Assembly (NCBI GenBank): GCA_963778385.1
Contig: CAVZUA010000032.1
Span: 248,001 to 312,000, forward strand
Direction of reading: 5' to 3'
Source: DATARH01 sp963778385
GTDB lineage: Bacteria; Pseudomonadota; Alphaproteobacteria; ATCC43930; CGMCC-115725
Length of the DNA stretch: 64,000 bases
Shown: piece after piece, positions 32,613-50,923 of the stretch
Position numbering within the stretch: position 1 is the first letter of the stretch
Layout: every line of letters starts with the position of its first letter
The notes under the pieces: model-generated
The model's database searches: none
The model's input: only the letters and a program-made list of their open reading frames with translations
What the model was told of the DNA's origin: nothing
Made by a program: the position numbers and the translations under genes

Positions 32613-32698
32613 GGAGGGGTGGCCGAGTGGTTAAAGGCGGCAGACTGTAAATCTGTTGACGTACGTCTACGTAGGTTCGAATCCTACCCCCTCCACCA
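32613..32698 (+). tRNA. tRNA-Tyr (GUA anticodon)
   Basis: A class II tRNA with acceptor stem GGAGGGG/CCCCTCC, D-arm with GGCCGAGTGGTTAAAGGC, anticodon loop CTGTAAA with anticodon GTA, a long variable arm (TGACGTACGTCTACGTA region) and T-arm GTAGG-TTCGAAT-CCTAC. The CCA end is encoded (32696-32698). It is first in a cluster with tRNA-Gly and tuf, the common bacterial arrangement. Confidence 0.96.
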
Positions 32699-32810
32699 CC
32701 GTTCCGTTGGCTCGAAAGTGCCAGGTTCCGGCCGGGACCAGGGGATGGAAGCCCCGGTCCGGCGCGCCGCGGACCGGTCTTCGTAGGCCAACGGACGCAG
32801 CGAGAATTGA

Positions 32811-32884
<74 letters not shown>

Positions 32885-32940
32885 GGTTAGCGCCAGGGTT
32901 TGGCGAGAGACGTTTCCTCTTTTGATAGGAAGCCGCAGCG

Positions 32941-34131
<1,191 letters not shown>

Positions 34132-34160
34132 GGCCGGCGTCGTATCGCGACGCACGCCTC

Positions 34161-34180
34161 ACCCCGGCGAAAGCCGGGGT
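34161..34180. repeat. Palindromic repeat (REP family B), copy after tuf 1
   Basis: ACCCCGGC-GAAA-GCCGGGGT, a perfect 8-bp stem with a GNRA-type loop, 29 bp after the tuf stop. An identical copy follows the second tuf gene (50558-50577). Variants lie between nusG and rplK. Transcribed, it forms a stable hairpin that may protect the tuf mRNA end. Confidence 0.85.
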
Positions 34181-34190
34181 CCGATGGGTT

Positions 34191-34266
34191 AGGAGTGTAG
34201 CTCAATTGGTAGAGCACCGGTCTCCAAAACCGGGGGTTGGGGGTTCGAGCCCCTCCACTCCTGCCA
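34191..34266 (+). tRNA. tRNA-Trp (CCA anticodon)
   Basis: Acceptor stem AGGAGTG/CACTCCT, D-loop AATTGGTAGA, anticodon CCA in the loop TCTCCAAAA flanked by CCGG/CCGG, T-arm with GGTTCGAGCC, discriminator G and encoded CCA (34264-34266). The tuf/tRNA-Trp/secE order is a standard bacterial arrangement. Confidence 0.96.
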
Positions 34267-34312
34267 TTTCCGGGAGAGGGTAAGGGTTATAGAGGTTAGG
34301 ATTGCAGGACTG

Positions 34313-34510
34313 ATGGCAAAATTGAACGCCGCCGAGTTTTTTCAGCAGGTTCGCCAGGAGACCGCGCGGGTCACCTGGCCGAGCCGCAAGGAGACGATGA
34401 TCACCACCGCGATGGTCTTCGCGATGGTGTTCATTGCCGCTGCGTTCTTTTTTGTCGTCGACCAGGCGATGTCCTACGCCGTGCGCCTGGCCTTCGGCCT
34501 AGGGCACTGA
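34313..34510 (+). CDS. secE: Preprotein translocase subunit SecE
   Basis: 65 residues with one membrane helix at about 29-50. 'FFQQVRQETARVTWPSRKET' is the conserved cytoplasmic amphipathic helix that clamps SecY. The short single-span form is usual outside enterobacteria. It is followed 11 bp later by nusG. Confidence 0.95.
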   Translation: MAKLNAAEFFQQVRQETARVTWPSRKETMITTAMVFAMVFIAAAFFFVVDQAMSYAVRLAFGLGH

Positions 34511-34521
34511 GGAGTCGTCGG

Positions 34522-35052
34522 ATGGCCGGGCGCTGGTATGTAATTCATGTCTACTCGGGCTTCGAGAAGAAGGTCGCGACCGCGATCCGCGAGCAGGCCG
34601 AGCAGAAGGGGCTGAGCGACCGGTTCGAGGAAATCCTCGTGCCGACCGAGGAGGTCATCGAGGTGCGGCGCGGCGCCAAGGTCAGCTCCGAGCGCAAATT
34701 CTTCCCCGGCTACGTGCTGGCGAAGATGGACATGGACGACGAGACCTGGCACCTGGTGCGCAACACCGCCAAGGTGACCGGGTTCCTCGGTGGGCGCGGC
34801 AAGCCGTCGCCGATCAGCGAGGCCGAGGCCGCGCGCATCATGTACCAGGTCCAGGAGGGCATCGAGCGGCCCAAGCCGTCGATCACCTTCGAGATCGGCG
34901 AGCAGGTGCGGGTGTGCGACGGGCCGTTCACCTCGTTCAACGGCACGGTCGAAGAGGTCGACGAGGAGAAGTCGCGGGTCAAGGTGGCGGTGTCGATCTT
35001 TGGCCGGGCGACCCCGGTCGAGCTCGAATATTCGCAGGTCGAAAAGGTGTGA
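34522..35052 (+). CDS. nusG: Transcription termination/antitermination protein NusG
   Basis: 176 residues. The N-terminal NGN domain ('WYVIHVYSGFEKKVATAIREQ', 'SERKFFPGYVLAKMDMDDETW', 'VTGFLGG') binds the RNA polymerase clamp. The C-terminal KOW domain ('IGEQVRVCDGPFTSFNGTVEEVD') contacts Rho or ribosomal S10, coupling transcription to translation. It is cotranscribed with secE. Confidence 0.96.
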   Translation: MAGRWYVIHVYSGFEKKVATAIREQAEQKGLSDRFEEILVPTEEVIEVRRGAKVSSERKFFPGYVLAKMDMDDETWHLVRNTAKVTGFLGGRGKPSPISEAEAARIMYQVQEGIERPKPSITFEIGEQVRVCDGPFTSFNGTVEEVDEEKSRVKVAVSIFGRATPVELEYSQVEKV

Positions 35053-35074
35053 GCACGGCCTAGCCGCGCGAGCG

Positions 35075-35147
35075 TCCCGGCGAAAGCCGGGATCCAGGGT
35101 TCAGCGGGCGAAACGGCGGCGGGCATGGGCCCCGGCCTTCGCCGGGG
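35075..35147. repeat. Paired palindromic repeats (REP family B) between nusG and rplK
   Basis: Two hairpins lie in the 110-bp gap: TCCCGGC-GAAA-GCCGGGA (35075-35092) and, in opposite orientation, CCCCGGC-CTTC-GCCGGGG (35130-35147). They belong to the family found after both tuf genes. No promoter is obvious in what remains, so rplKAJL may be read from upstream. Confidence 0.8.
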
Positions 35148-35162
35148 TGGTGAGGATAAGGT

Positions 35163-35597
35163 ATGGCGAAGAAAGTCGTCGGGTTGATCAAGTTGCAGGT
35201 GCCGGCGGGCAAGGCGAACCCGTCGCCGCCGATCGGCCCGGCTTTGGGCCAGCGCGGCCTCAACATCATGGAGTTCGTCAAGGCGTTCAATGCCGCGACG
35301 CAGAACCTCGAGCCGGGGATGCCCATACCGGTGGTCATCACCGCGTATGGCGACCGCTCGTTCACCTTTGTCACCAAGACGCCGCCCGCCAGCTATTTCC
35401 TCAAGCAGGCGGCCGGCGTCGCGAAGGGCTCGCCGACGGTGGGCCGGGGCAATGCCGCGGGCCGGGTGACGATGACGCAGGTGCGCGAGATCGCGGAAAA
35501 GAAAATGGTAGACCTCAACGCCAACGACCTCGATGCGGCGTGCCGGATGGTGATCGGCTCGGCGCGTTCGATGGGCATCGAGGTTACCGGCGAGTAA
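35163..35597 (+). CDS. rplK: 50S ribosomal protein L11
   Basis: 144 residues. L11 forms the GTPase-associated centre with 23S rRNA helices 43/44 and is needed for RelA sensing of uncharged tRNA. The Pro-rich N-terminus 'KLQVPAGKANPSPPIGPALGQRGLNIMEF' and the rRNA-binding C-terminal 'MVIGSARSMGIEVTG' are typical. It is first of the rplKA pair, 30 bp before rplA. Confidence 0.97.
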   Translation: MAKKVVGLIKLQVPAGKANPSPPIGPALGQRGLNIMEFVKAFNAATQNLEPGMPIPVVITAYGDRSFTFVTKTPPASYFLKQAAGVAKGSPTVGRGNAAGRVTMTQVREIAEKKMVDLNANDLDAACRMVIGSARSMGIEVTGE

Positions 35598-35627
35598 GCG
35601 GAGCGCGAGTAAGCGGAGCAATAGGCG

Positions 35628-36335
35628 ATGGCAAAAGCAGGCAAGCGGCTCACGAAGGCCTATGAGGGGATCAGCGTCGATGCACCGCCAATCGCGGTTG
35701 GCGACGCGGTGAAGCTCATCAAGTCGCGGGCGACCGCGAAGTTCGACGAGACGGTCGAGATCGCGATGAACCTCAGCATCGACCCGCGCAAGCAGGACCA
35801 GAATTTGCGCGGCACGGTGATGCTGCCGCATGGCACCGGCAAGAGCGTGCGGGTCGGCGTCTTCGCGCGCGGCGACAAGGCCAAGGAGGCCGAGGCGGCC
35901 GGTGCCGATGTCGTCGGCGCCGAGGACCTCGCGGAGAAGATTCAGGCGGGCGAGATCAATTTCGACCGCGCCGTCGCGACGCCCGACATGATGGCGCTGG
36001 TTGGCCGGCTCGGCAAAATCTTGGGCCCCCGCGGGCTGATGCCGAACCCGCGTCTCGGCACCGTCACCCAGAACATCGCCGAGGCGGTGCAGGCGGCGAA
36101 AGGCGGCCAGGTCGAGTTCCGTGCCGACAAAGGAGGCATCGTTCATGCCGGGGTCGGCAAAGCGAGCTTTACCGACGACGCGCTCGTCGATAATGTGCGC
36201 GCCTTTGTCGGCGCGATCACGCGCGCCAAGCCCACCGGGGTCAAAGGCACCTATATCAACCGGGTGAATTTGAGTTCGACGATGGGGCCGGGCGTGAAGG
36301 TCGAGTTGGCAGGACTCGCCGACGAGGCGAGGTAG
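35628..36335 (+). CDS. rplA: 50S ribosomal protein L1
   Basis: 235 residues. L1 forms the mobile stalk that moves E-site tRNA. In many bacteria it represses its own operon. Visible: 'FDETVEIAMNLSIDPRKQDQNLRGTVMLPHGTG' and the signature 'GLMPNPRLGTVTQNIAEAVQAAKGG'. It starts 30 bp after rplK and ends 12 bp before rplJ, so no separate L10 leader exists here. Confidence 0.97.
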   Translation: MAKAGKRLTKAYEGISVDAPPIAVGDAVKLIKSRATAKFDETVEIAMNLSIDPRKQDQNLRGTVMLPHGTGKSVRVGVFARGDKAKEAEAAGADVVGAEDLAEKIQAGEINFDRAVATPDMMALVGRLGKILGPRGLMPNPRLGTVTQNIAEAVQAAKGGQVEFRADKGGIVHAGVGKASFTDDALVDNVRAFVGAITRAKPTGVKGTYINRVNLSSTMGPGVKVELAGLADEAR

Positions 36336-36347
36336 GGAGAAGCGGGC

Positions 36348-36863
36348 GTGGATCGTACGCAAAAGCAGGCTCTGGTCGCGACGCTGCAGGGCGATTTCGC
36401 GGGCAGCACCTGCATCATCGTGACCCATCAATCGGGCATGTCGGTGGCCGAGGCGACCGAGTTGCGCCGCCAGATGCGCGCGGCCGGCGCCGGGTTTAAG
36501 GTCACCAAGAACCGGCTTGCCAAGCGCGCGCTCGAAGGCACCGAGTTTGCCGGGTTGGCGCCGCTCTTCACCGGCCCGACCGCGGTCGCCTATTCGCGCG
36601 ATCCTGTTGCCGCGGCAAAGGCGGCGGTCACCTTCGCCAACCGCAACGACAAGCTGACGATCGTCGGTGGCGGGCTCTCCGGTCAGGCGCTCGACGCCGC
36701 GGGCGTGCGGGCGCTGGCGACGTTGCCCTCGCTCGATGAGTTGCGTGGCAAGATCATCGGGCTGATCCAGGCGCCGGCGACCAAGCTTGCCGGGCTGCTG
36801 CAGGCGCCGGGCGGGCAACTCGCGCGGGTGCTGGCGGCGCATGCGGACAAGGGTGAGGGCTGA
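36348..36863 (+). CDS. rplJ: 50S ribosomal protein L10
   Basis: 171 residues, GTG start preceded by a GGGAGA ribosome site. L10 anchors L7/L12 dimers to the ribosome through its C-terminal helix. The N-terminal rRNA-binding part contains 'VTHQSGMSVAEATELRRQMRAAGAGFKVTKNRLAKRAL'. Only 12 bp separate it from rplA, so the long rplJ leader used for autoregulation in enterobacteria is absent. Confidence 0.96.
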   Translation: MDRTQKQALVATLQGDFAGSTCIIVTHQSGMSVAEATELRRQMRAAGAGFKVTKNRLAKRALEGTEFAGLAPLFTGPTAVAYSRDPVAAAKAAVTFANRNDKLTIVGGGLSGQALDAAGVRALATLPSLDELRGKIIGLIQAPATKLAGLLQAPGGQLARVLAAHADKGEG

Positions 36864-36925
36864 GTTTTCTTTGGGTGAGTTTGTGTTCGGGTTGAACCCC
36901 AATCGGGTAAGCGGGAGTGGAAGAA

Positions 36926-37309
36926 ATGGCTGAGTTGGCTAGGCTGGTCGACGATCTCTCGGCACTGACGGTGCTTGAGGCCGCCGAATTGGCAAAGATG
37001 CTGGAAGAGAAATGGGGCGTCTCCGCCGCTGCTCCGGTGGCGGTAGCGGCCGCTGCTGGCGGCGGCGCGGCCGCTGCGGCGCCGGTCGAAGAGGCGAAGA
37101 CCGAGTTCGATGTGATCCTGACCGGATTTGGCGAAAAGAAGGTCAACGTCATCAAGGAGGTGCGGGCGATCACCAGTCTCGGCCTCAAGGAGGCGAAGGA
37201 TCTCGTGGAGGCGGCGCCAAAGCCGGTCAAGGAAGGCGTCAACAAGGACGAGGCGGATAAAATTAAAAAGCAGCTTGAAGAAGCGGGCGCGACTGTCGAA
37301 ATAAGGTAG
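36926..37309 (+). CDS. rplL: 50S ribosomal protein L7/L12
   Basis: 127 residues. The N-terminal dimerisation helices ('LVDDLSALTVLEAAELAKMLEEKWGV'), an Ala-rich hinge (about 45-60) and the factor-binding C-terminal domain ('KTEFDVILTGFGEKKVNVIKEVRAITSLGLKEAKDLVE') are all seen. It is present in several copies per ribosome and recruits EF-Tu and EF-G. ATG 36926 sits 7 bases after GCGGGAGT, and the in-frame GTG at 36917 overlaps that site and is rejected. Confidence 0.96.
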   Translation: MAELARLVDDLSALTVLEAAELAKMLEEKWGVSAAAPVAVAAAAGGGAAAAAPVEEAKTEFDVILTGFGEKKVNVIKEVRAITSLGLKEAKDLVEAAPKPVKEGVNKDEADKIKKQLEEAGATVEIR

Positions 37310-37339
37310 GTCAGTCACGACCACCTATTTGACCGCGTG

Positions 37340-37413
37340 GCGGCGCCCCGTGGCGCCGCGCCGAAATTCGAGAGTACCAAGCCGGGGTGCGAGCCACATC
37401 GCACGCCCGGCTT
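37340..37413 (+). promoter_or_regulatory. Two stem-loops in the rplL-rpoB gap (possible attenuator or RNase site)
   Basis: Stem 1: GCGGCGCC-CCGT-GGCGCCGC (37340-37359). Stem 2 is compound: AAGCCGGG (37379-37386) pairs with CCCGGCTT (37406-37413), enclosing TGCGA/TCGCA (37388-37392, 37399-37403). They lie in the 189-bp gap before rpoB. E. coli has both an attenuator and an RNase III site in the same place, so a role in setting the L7/L12 to RNA polymerase ratio is plausible. Confidence 0.55.
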
Positions 37414-37498
37414 TGGCGTCGTAATTGCGAGGAACCGCCTCGATCGTCCGACCCCGCCAGGGGACAGATGGTCGACCGGCGCAGAGCGAGGGACTTCT

Positions 37499-41680
<4,182 letters not shown>

Positions 41681-41780
41681 TGGCTGTAAATTTCCTGCAG
41701 ATATCAGCGGAAACAGCCAACCCGGCGGCGCGCCTTGACGGGCGCGCGTCGATTACCGAATTCTCGCGAAAGGGTCGCTC

Positions 41781-45953
<4,173 letters not shown>

Positions 45954-45964
45954 ATGTTATAGCG

Positions 45965-46008
45965 TGGAAAAAGCCGTCCTCGCGATCGAGCGGGGGCGGC
46001 GCCTTCCA
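45965..46008 (+). terminator. Hairpin after rpoC (possible terminator without T-tract)
   Basis: GCCGTCCTCGC (45973-45983) pairs with GCGGGGGCGGC (45990-46000) using two G-U pairs. It is extended by TGGAA (45965-45969) against TTCCA (46004-46008). There is no run of T after it, so it may be a processing or mRNA-end structure rather than an intrinsic terminator. The rest of 45954-46297 holds the rpsL promoter and leader. Confidence 0.5.
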
Positions 46009-46098
46009 CCAATAATGGACGGCACGGATCGGCGGAACGCGCTTCGCTTTTCCGCCTATGTGATCTGTGGTTTTCCGCGGAAAATCGGCCGGTTGCGC

Positions 46099-46127
46099 TT
46101 GACCCTCGGGGGCCGCGCCCATATATT
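46099..46127 (+). promoter_or_regulatory. Promoter of the str operon (rpsL-rpsG-fusA-tuf)
   Basis: TTGACC (46099-46104) and TATATT (46122-46127) with a 17-base spacer are close to the sigma-70 consensus. They form the best promoter I find in the ribosomal cluster. Transcription should begin near 46134, giving a leader of about 165 bases before rpsL. Confidence 0.65.
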
Positions 46128-46138
46128 CCGCGCTCCAC

Positions 46139-46178
46139 GGGCTGGCGGTGAGAAGCCACTCAAACGCGGCCCTTTTTT
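46139..46178 (+). terminator. Candidate attenuator in the rpsL leader
   Basis: GGGCTGGCG (46139-46147) can pair with CGCGGCCC (46165-46172), with one bulge and one G-U, and six T follow (46173-46178). It lies a few bases downstream of the predicted start of transcription. In read-through RNA from rpoC the same CGCGGCCC can instead pair perfectly with GGGCCGCG at 46110-46117 across 47 bases. Either form would make an intrinsic terminator before rpsL. Confidence 0.45.
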
Positions 46179-46297
46179 ATGCGCATTGGCTCGGGCGCCC
46201 TGAGAGATGGCGCGGGAAAAGACGAGTAAGATGCGCCACCGTGCCCGCGCGGCTGTTTGCGTCGGGTGTGATGGCGTTTTGCGAGGTTTGGAAAAGC

Positions 46298-46669
46298 ATG
46301 CCGACGATCAACCAGCTGATCCGGTATCCGCGCAAGCCGGTGCTCGCGCGTAACAAGGTGCCGGCGATGGAGCAGTGCCCGCAAAAGCGCGGGGTCTGCA
46401 CGCGCGTCTACACGATCACGCCGAAAAAGCCGAACTCCGCCTTGCGCAAGGTCGCGCGCGTCCGCCTCACCAATGGGTTCGAGGTGACGAGCTACATTCC
46501 CGGCGAGGGGCACAATCTGCAGGAGCATTCGGTGGTGCTGATCCGCGGTGGCCGTGTCAAGGACCTGCCGGGCGTGCGCTACCACATCATCCGCGGCACG
46601 CATGACACGCAGGGCGTCAAGGATCGCCGGCAGCGCCGGTCGAAATACGGCGCCAAGCGGCCGAAATAG
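46298..46669 (+). CDS. rpsL: 30S ribosomal protein S12
   Basis: 123 residues. S12 sits at the decoding centre. 'MPTINQLIRYPRK', 'YTITPKKPNSALRKVARVRL' and 'SVVLIRGGRVKDLPGVRYH' are conserved. The lysines whose mutation gives streptomycin resistance are wild type. I chose ATG 46298, because the upstream in-frame extension runs through the leader. It is first of rpsL-rpsG-fusA-tuf. Confidence 0.97.
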   Translation: MPTINQLIRYPRKPVLARNKVPAMEQCPQKRGVCTRVYTITPKKPNSALRKVARVRLTNGFEVTSYIPGEGHNLQEHSVVLIRGGRVKDLPGVRYHIIRGTHDTQGVKDRRQRRSKYGAKRPK

Positions 46670-46683
46670 GGGAGCCCGAAGCG

Positions 46684-47154
46684 ATGTCCCGCCGCCGCGC
46701 CGCCGTCAAACGCGAAGTCCAGCCGGACCCGAAATTCGGCGACACCGTCGTGTCGAAATTCATGAATTGCCTGATGTACGAGGGCAAGAAGTCGACCGCC
46801 GAGCGCATCGTCTATGGCGCGTTTGACCGCATTCAGCGGCGCAGCGGCCAGGATCCCATCCGCGTCTTTCACGACGCGCTGTCGAATGTCCGCCCGGCGG
46901 TCGAGGTGCGTTCGCGCCGCGTCGGCGGCGCCACCTACCAGGTGCCGGTCGAAGTCCGCACCGATCGCAGCCAGGCGCTGGCGATCCGCTGGCTCATTTC
47001 GAGCTCGCGCGCCCGTTCGGAAAATACAATGGAAGAGCGGCTTTCAGGCGAATTGCTCGACGCCGCCAATAATCGGGGGGTCGCTGTGAAGCGGCGGGAA
47101 GACACGCATCGCATGGCCGACGCGAACAAAGCCTTCTCGCATTATCGCTGGTAA
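46684..47154 (+). CDS. rpsG: 30S ribosomal protein S7
   Basis: 156 residues. S7 nucleates assembly of the 30S head and in E. coli represses the str operon. 'KFMNCLMYEGKKSTAERIVYGAFD', 'NVRPAVEVRSRRVGGATYQVPVEV' and the ending 'THRMADANKAFSHYRW' are typical. It is 14 bp after rpsL and 87 bp before fusA. Confidence 0.97.
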   Translation: MSRRRAAVKREVQPDPKFGDTVVSKFMNCLMYEGKKSTAERIVYGAFDRIQRRSGQDPIRVFHDALSNVRPAVEVRSRRVGGATYQVPVEVRTDRSQALAIRWLISSSRARSENTMEERLSGELLDAANNRGVAVKRREDTHRMADANKAFSHYRW

Positions 47155-47241
47155 GGAGGGGAATTCGCGGGCCGGCGCAGCGGGCGTCGGCTCTAATTTT
47201 TTTGCAGGCGGGCGCGGATGCGCCGCCGGGATGAGTGAGTG

Positions 47242-49317
47242 ATGGCACGCACAACGCCTCTCGATCGCTATCGCAATATCGGCATCATGGCCCACATCGA
47301 TGCCGGTAAGACGACGACGACCGAGCGGATCCTTTATTACACCGGCCGCTCCTACAAGATCGGCGAGGTGCACGAAGGCACCGCGACGATGGACTGGATG
47401 GAGCAGGAGCAGGAACGCGGCATCACGATCACCTCGGCCGCGACGACCTGCTTTTGGCTGGACCACCGGGTCAACATCATCGACACGCCGGGCCATGTCG
47501 ACTTCACGATCGAGGTCGAGCGCAGCCTGCGTGTGCTCGACGGCGCGGTCGCGGTGTTCGACTCGGTGGCCGGCGTCGAGCCGCAGTCCGAGACGGTGTG
47601 GCGCCAGGCTGACAAATACGGCGTGCCGCGTATCTGCTTCGTCAACAAGATGGACCGCATCGGCGCGGACTTTAAGCGCTGCGTCGAGATGATCCTCGAC
47701 CGGCTCGGCGCCAACGCCGCGGTGCTGCAGTTGCCGATCGGTACCGAGGCCGATTTTGTCGGGATCGTCGATCTGGTGCAGATGAAGGCGCTCAAATGGC
47801 GCGACGAGACGCTGGGCGCCGAGTTCGACCTGATCGATATCCCGGCTGACCTGCTCGCCGAGGCGGAGAGCTACCGTGCAAAGCTGGTCGAGCAGGCCGT
47901 CGAGCAGGATGACGACGCGCTCGAAGCCTATCTGAATGGGGAAGAGCCCGACGAGGCGACGCTGAAGCGCTGCATTCGCAAGGGCACGGTCACCGGTACG
48001 CTGGTGCCGATACTTTGCGGCTCGGCCTTTAAGAACAAGGGTGTGCAGCCGCTTCTTGATGCGGTGGTTGAATATCTGCCGTCGCCGATCGACGTCGCGG
48101 CGATCAAGGGTGTCAAGATGGGCTCGGACGAACCGATCGTTCGCAAGTGTTCGGACGCCGAGCCGTTCTCCGGTCTTGCGTTCAAGATCATGACCGACCC
48201 GTTTGTCGGCTCGCTGACCTTTGTGCGCGCCTATTCGGGGGTCCTGAACACCGGCACGATGGTGCTCAATTCGGTGAAGGACAATCGTGAGCGGGTCGGC
48301 CGCATGCTGCTGATGCACGCCAACCACCGCGAGGACGTCAAGGAAGTGCGCGCCGGCGACATCGTGGCGCTGGCCGGCCTCAAGAACACGACCACCGGCG
48401 ACACGCTGTGCGACCCGCAGCATCCGGTCGTGCTGGAGCGGATGGAATTCCCCGAGCCGGTCATCGAGATCGCTGTCGAGCCGAAGACCAAGGGCGACCA
48501 GGAAAAGATGGGGCAGGCGCTGGCGCGGTTGGCGACCGAGGATCCGTCCTTTCGCGTTTCGGTCGACCATGAGAGCGGTCAGACCGTGATCAAGGGGATG
48601 GGCGAGCTCCACCTCGAAATCATCGTCGACCGCATGAAGCGCGAGTTCAAGGTCGACGCCAATATCGGCGCGCCGCAGGTTGCCTATCGCGAGACGATCA
48701 CCCGCGCCGCCGAGATCGACTACATTCATCGCAAGCAGACCGGCGGTTCGGGGCAGTTCGCGCGCGTCAAGGTGCGCTTCGAGCCGCTGCCGCCGGGGTC
48801 GGGCTTCGTGTTCGAGAACAGCGTGGTCGGCGGCACCGTGCCGAAGGAATTCGTGCCCGGCGTCGAGAAGGGAATTCGCGGCGCGTCGGAGAACGGCATC
48901 ATCGCCGGGTTCCCGTTGATCGACTTCAAGGCCGAGTTGTTCGACGGCGCCTACCACGAGGTCGATTCAAGCGTGCTGGCGTTCGAGATCGCCTCGCGTG
49001 CAGCGTTCAAGGATGGGATGGTCAAGGCGGCGCCGCGGCTGCTCGAACCGATCATGCGGGTCGAGGTGGTGACGCCCGACGACTACATGGGCGACGTGAT
49101 CGGCGATCTGAACAGCCGGCGCGGTCAGGTCACCGGCATGGACAGCCGCGGCAATGCCCGCGTCATCGACGCGATGGTGCCGCTCGCCAACATGTTCGGC
49201 TACGTCAACACGCTGCGCTCGATGAGCCAGGGGCGGGCGCAGTACACGATGCATTTTGATCATTACGAGCAGGTGCCCGAGGCGGTCGCGGACGAAGTCC
49301 GCGCCAAGATGGCCTAA
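47242..49317 (+). CDS. fusA: Elongation factor G
   Basis: 691 residues. EF-G drives translocation and, with RRF, ribosome recycling. G motifs: 'AHIDAGKTTTTERIL', 'RGITI', 'DTPGHVDFT' with the catalytic His, and 'NKMDR'. Domain IV has 'RKQTGGSGQFARVKVRFEPL' and 'FVPGVEKGIRGA', and the protein ends with 'RAQYTMHFDHYEQVP'. I chose ATG 47242 over the adjacent GTG at 47239. This is the canonical factor, unlike the paralogue at 21998 that lacks the His. Confidence 0.97.
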   Translation: MARTTPLDRYRNIGIMAHIDAGKTTTTERILYYTGRSYKIGEVHEGTATMDWMEQEQERGITITSAATTCFWLDHRVNIIDTPGHVDFTIEVERSLRVLDGAVAVFDSVAGVEPQSETVWRQADKYGVPRICFVNKMDRIGADFKRCVEMILDRLGANAAVLQLPIGTEADFVGIVDLVQMKALKWRDETLGAEFDLIDIPADLLAEAESYRAKLVEQAVEQDDDALEAYLNGEEPDEATLKRCIRKGTVTGTLVPILCGSAFKNKGVQPLLDAVVEYLPSPIDVAAIKGVKMGSDEPIVRKCSDAEPFSGLAFKIMTDPFVGSLTFVRAYSGVLNTGTMVLNSVKDNRERVGRMLLMHANHREDVKEVRAGDIVALAGLKNTTTGDTLCDPQHPVVLERMEFPEPVIEIAVEPKTKGDQEKMGQALARLATEDPSFRVSVDHESGQTVIKGMGELHLEIIVDRMKREFKVDANIGAPQVAYRETITRAAEIDYIHRKQTGGSGQFARVKVRFEPLPPGSGFVFENSVVGGTVPKEFVPGVEKGIRGASENGIIAGFPLIDFKAELFDGAYHEVDSSVLAFEIASRAAFKDGMVKAAPRLLEPIMRVEVVTPDDYMGDVIGDLNSRRGQVTGMDSRGNARVIDAMVPLANMFGYVNTLRSMSQGRAQYTMHFDHYEQVPEAVADEVRAKMA

Positions 49318-49337
49318 CGGGAAACGGAGAACAGACC

Positions 49338-50528
<1,191 letters not shown>

Positions 50529-50557
50529 GGCCGGCGTCGTATCGCGACGCACGCCTC

Positions 50558-50577
50558 ACCCCGGCGAAAGCCGGGGT
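50558..50577. repeat. Palindromic repeat (REP family B), copy after tuf 2
   Basis: ACCCCGGC-GAAA-GCCGGGGT, the same element and same distance from the stop as after the first tuf gene. It lies between tuf and rpsJ and so would be part of a str-S10 read-through transcript. Confidence 0.85.
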
Positions 50578-50602
50578 CAAGAGGGGAAGCGGGAATACCT
50601 GA

Positions 50603-50911
50603 ATGGACGGCCAGAACATAAGAATTCGCCTGCGGGCCTACGATCATCGCGTGCTCGATCAATCGACCAGCGAGATCGTGCAGACCGCGCGCCGCACCGG
50701 CGCGCGGGTGCGCGGCCCGATCCCGCTGCCGACGCGGATCGAGAAATTCACCGTGCTGCGCTCGCCGCATGTCGACAAGAAGTCGCGCGAGCAGTTCGAA
50801 ATCCGCACGCATAAGCGCGTGCTCGATATTGTCGACCCGACACCGCAGACCGTCGACGCGCTGATGAAGCTCGACCTCGCCGCGGGCGTCGATGTCGAGA
50901 TCAAGCTCTAG
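50603..50911 (+). CDS. rpsJ: 30S ribosomal protein S10
   Basis: 102 residues. S10 belongs to the 30S head and is also NusE, the partner of NusB and NusG. 'IRIRLRAYDHRVLDQSTSEIV' and 'PTRIEKFTVLRSPHVDKKSREQFEIRTHKR' are characteristic. It is first of the S10 operon, though no separate promoter is clear in the short gap after tuf. Confidence 0.97.
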   Translation: MDGQNIRIRLRAYDHRVLDQSTSEIVQTARRTGARVRGPIPLPTRIEKFTVLRSPHVDKKSREQFEIRTHKRVLDIVDPTPQTVDALMKLDLAAGVDVEIKL

Positions 50912-50923
50912 GGGATCGCGGCC

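Noticed and set aside
36336..36347. Autoregulatory L10 leader before rplJ
   Set aside because: The gap is 12 bp, too short for the kink-turn leader known from enterobacteria.
46110..46178. Classical terminator of the rpoBC transcript
   Set aside because: The perfect GGGCCGCG/CGCGGCCC stem needs a 47-base loop and overlaps the str promoter. I kept it only as an alternative to the leader attenuator.
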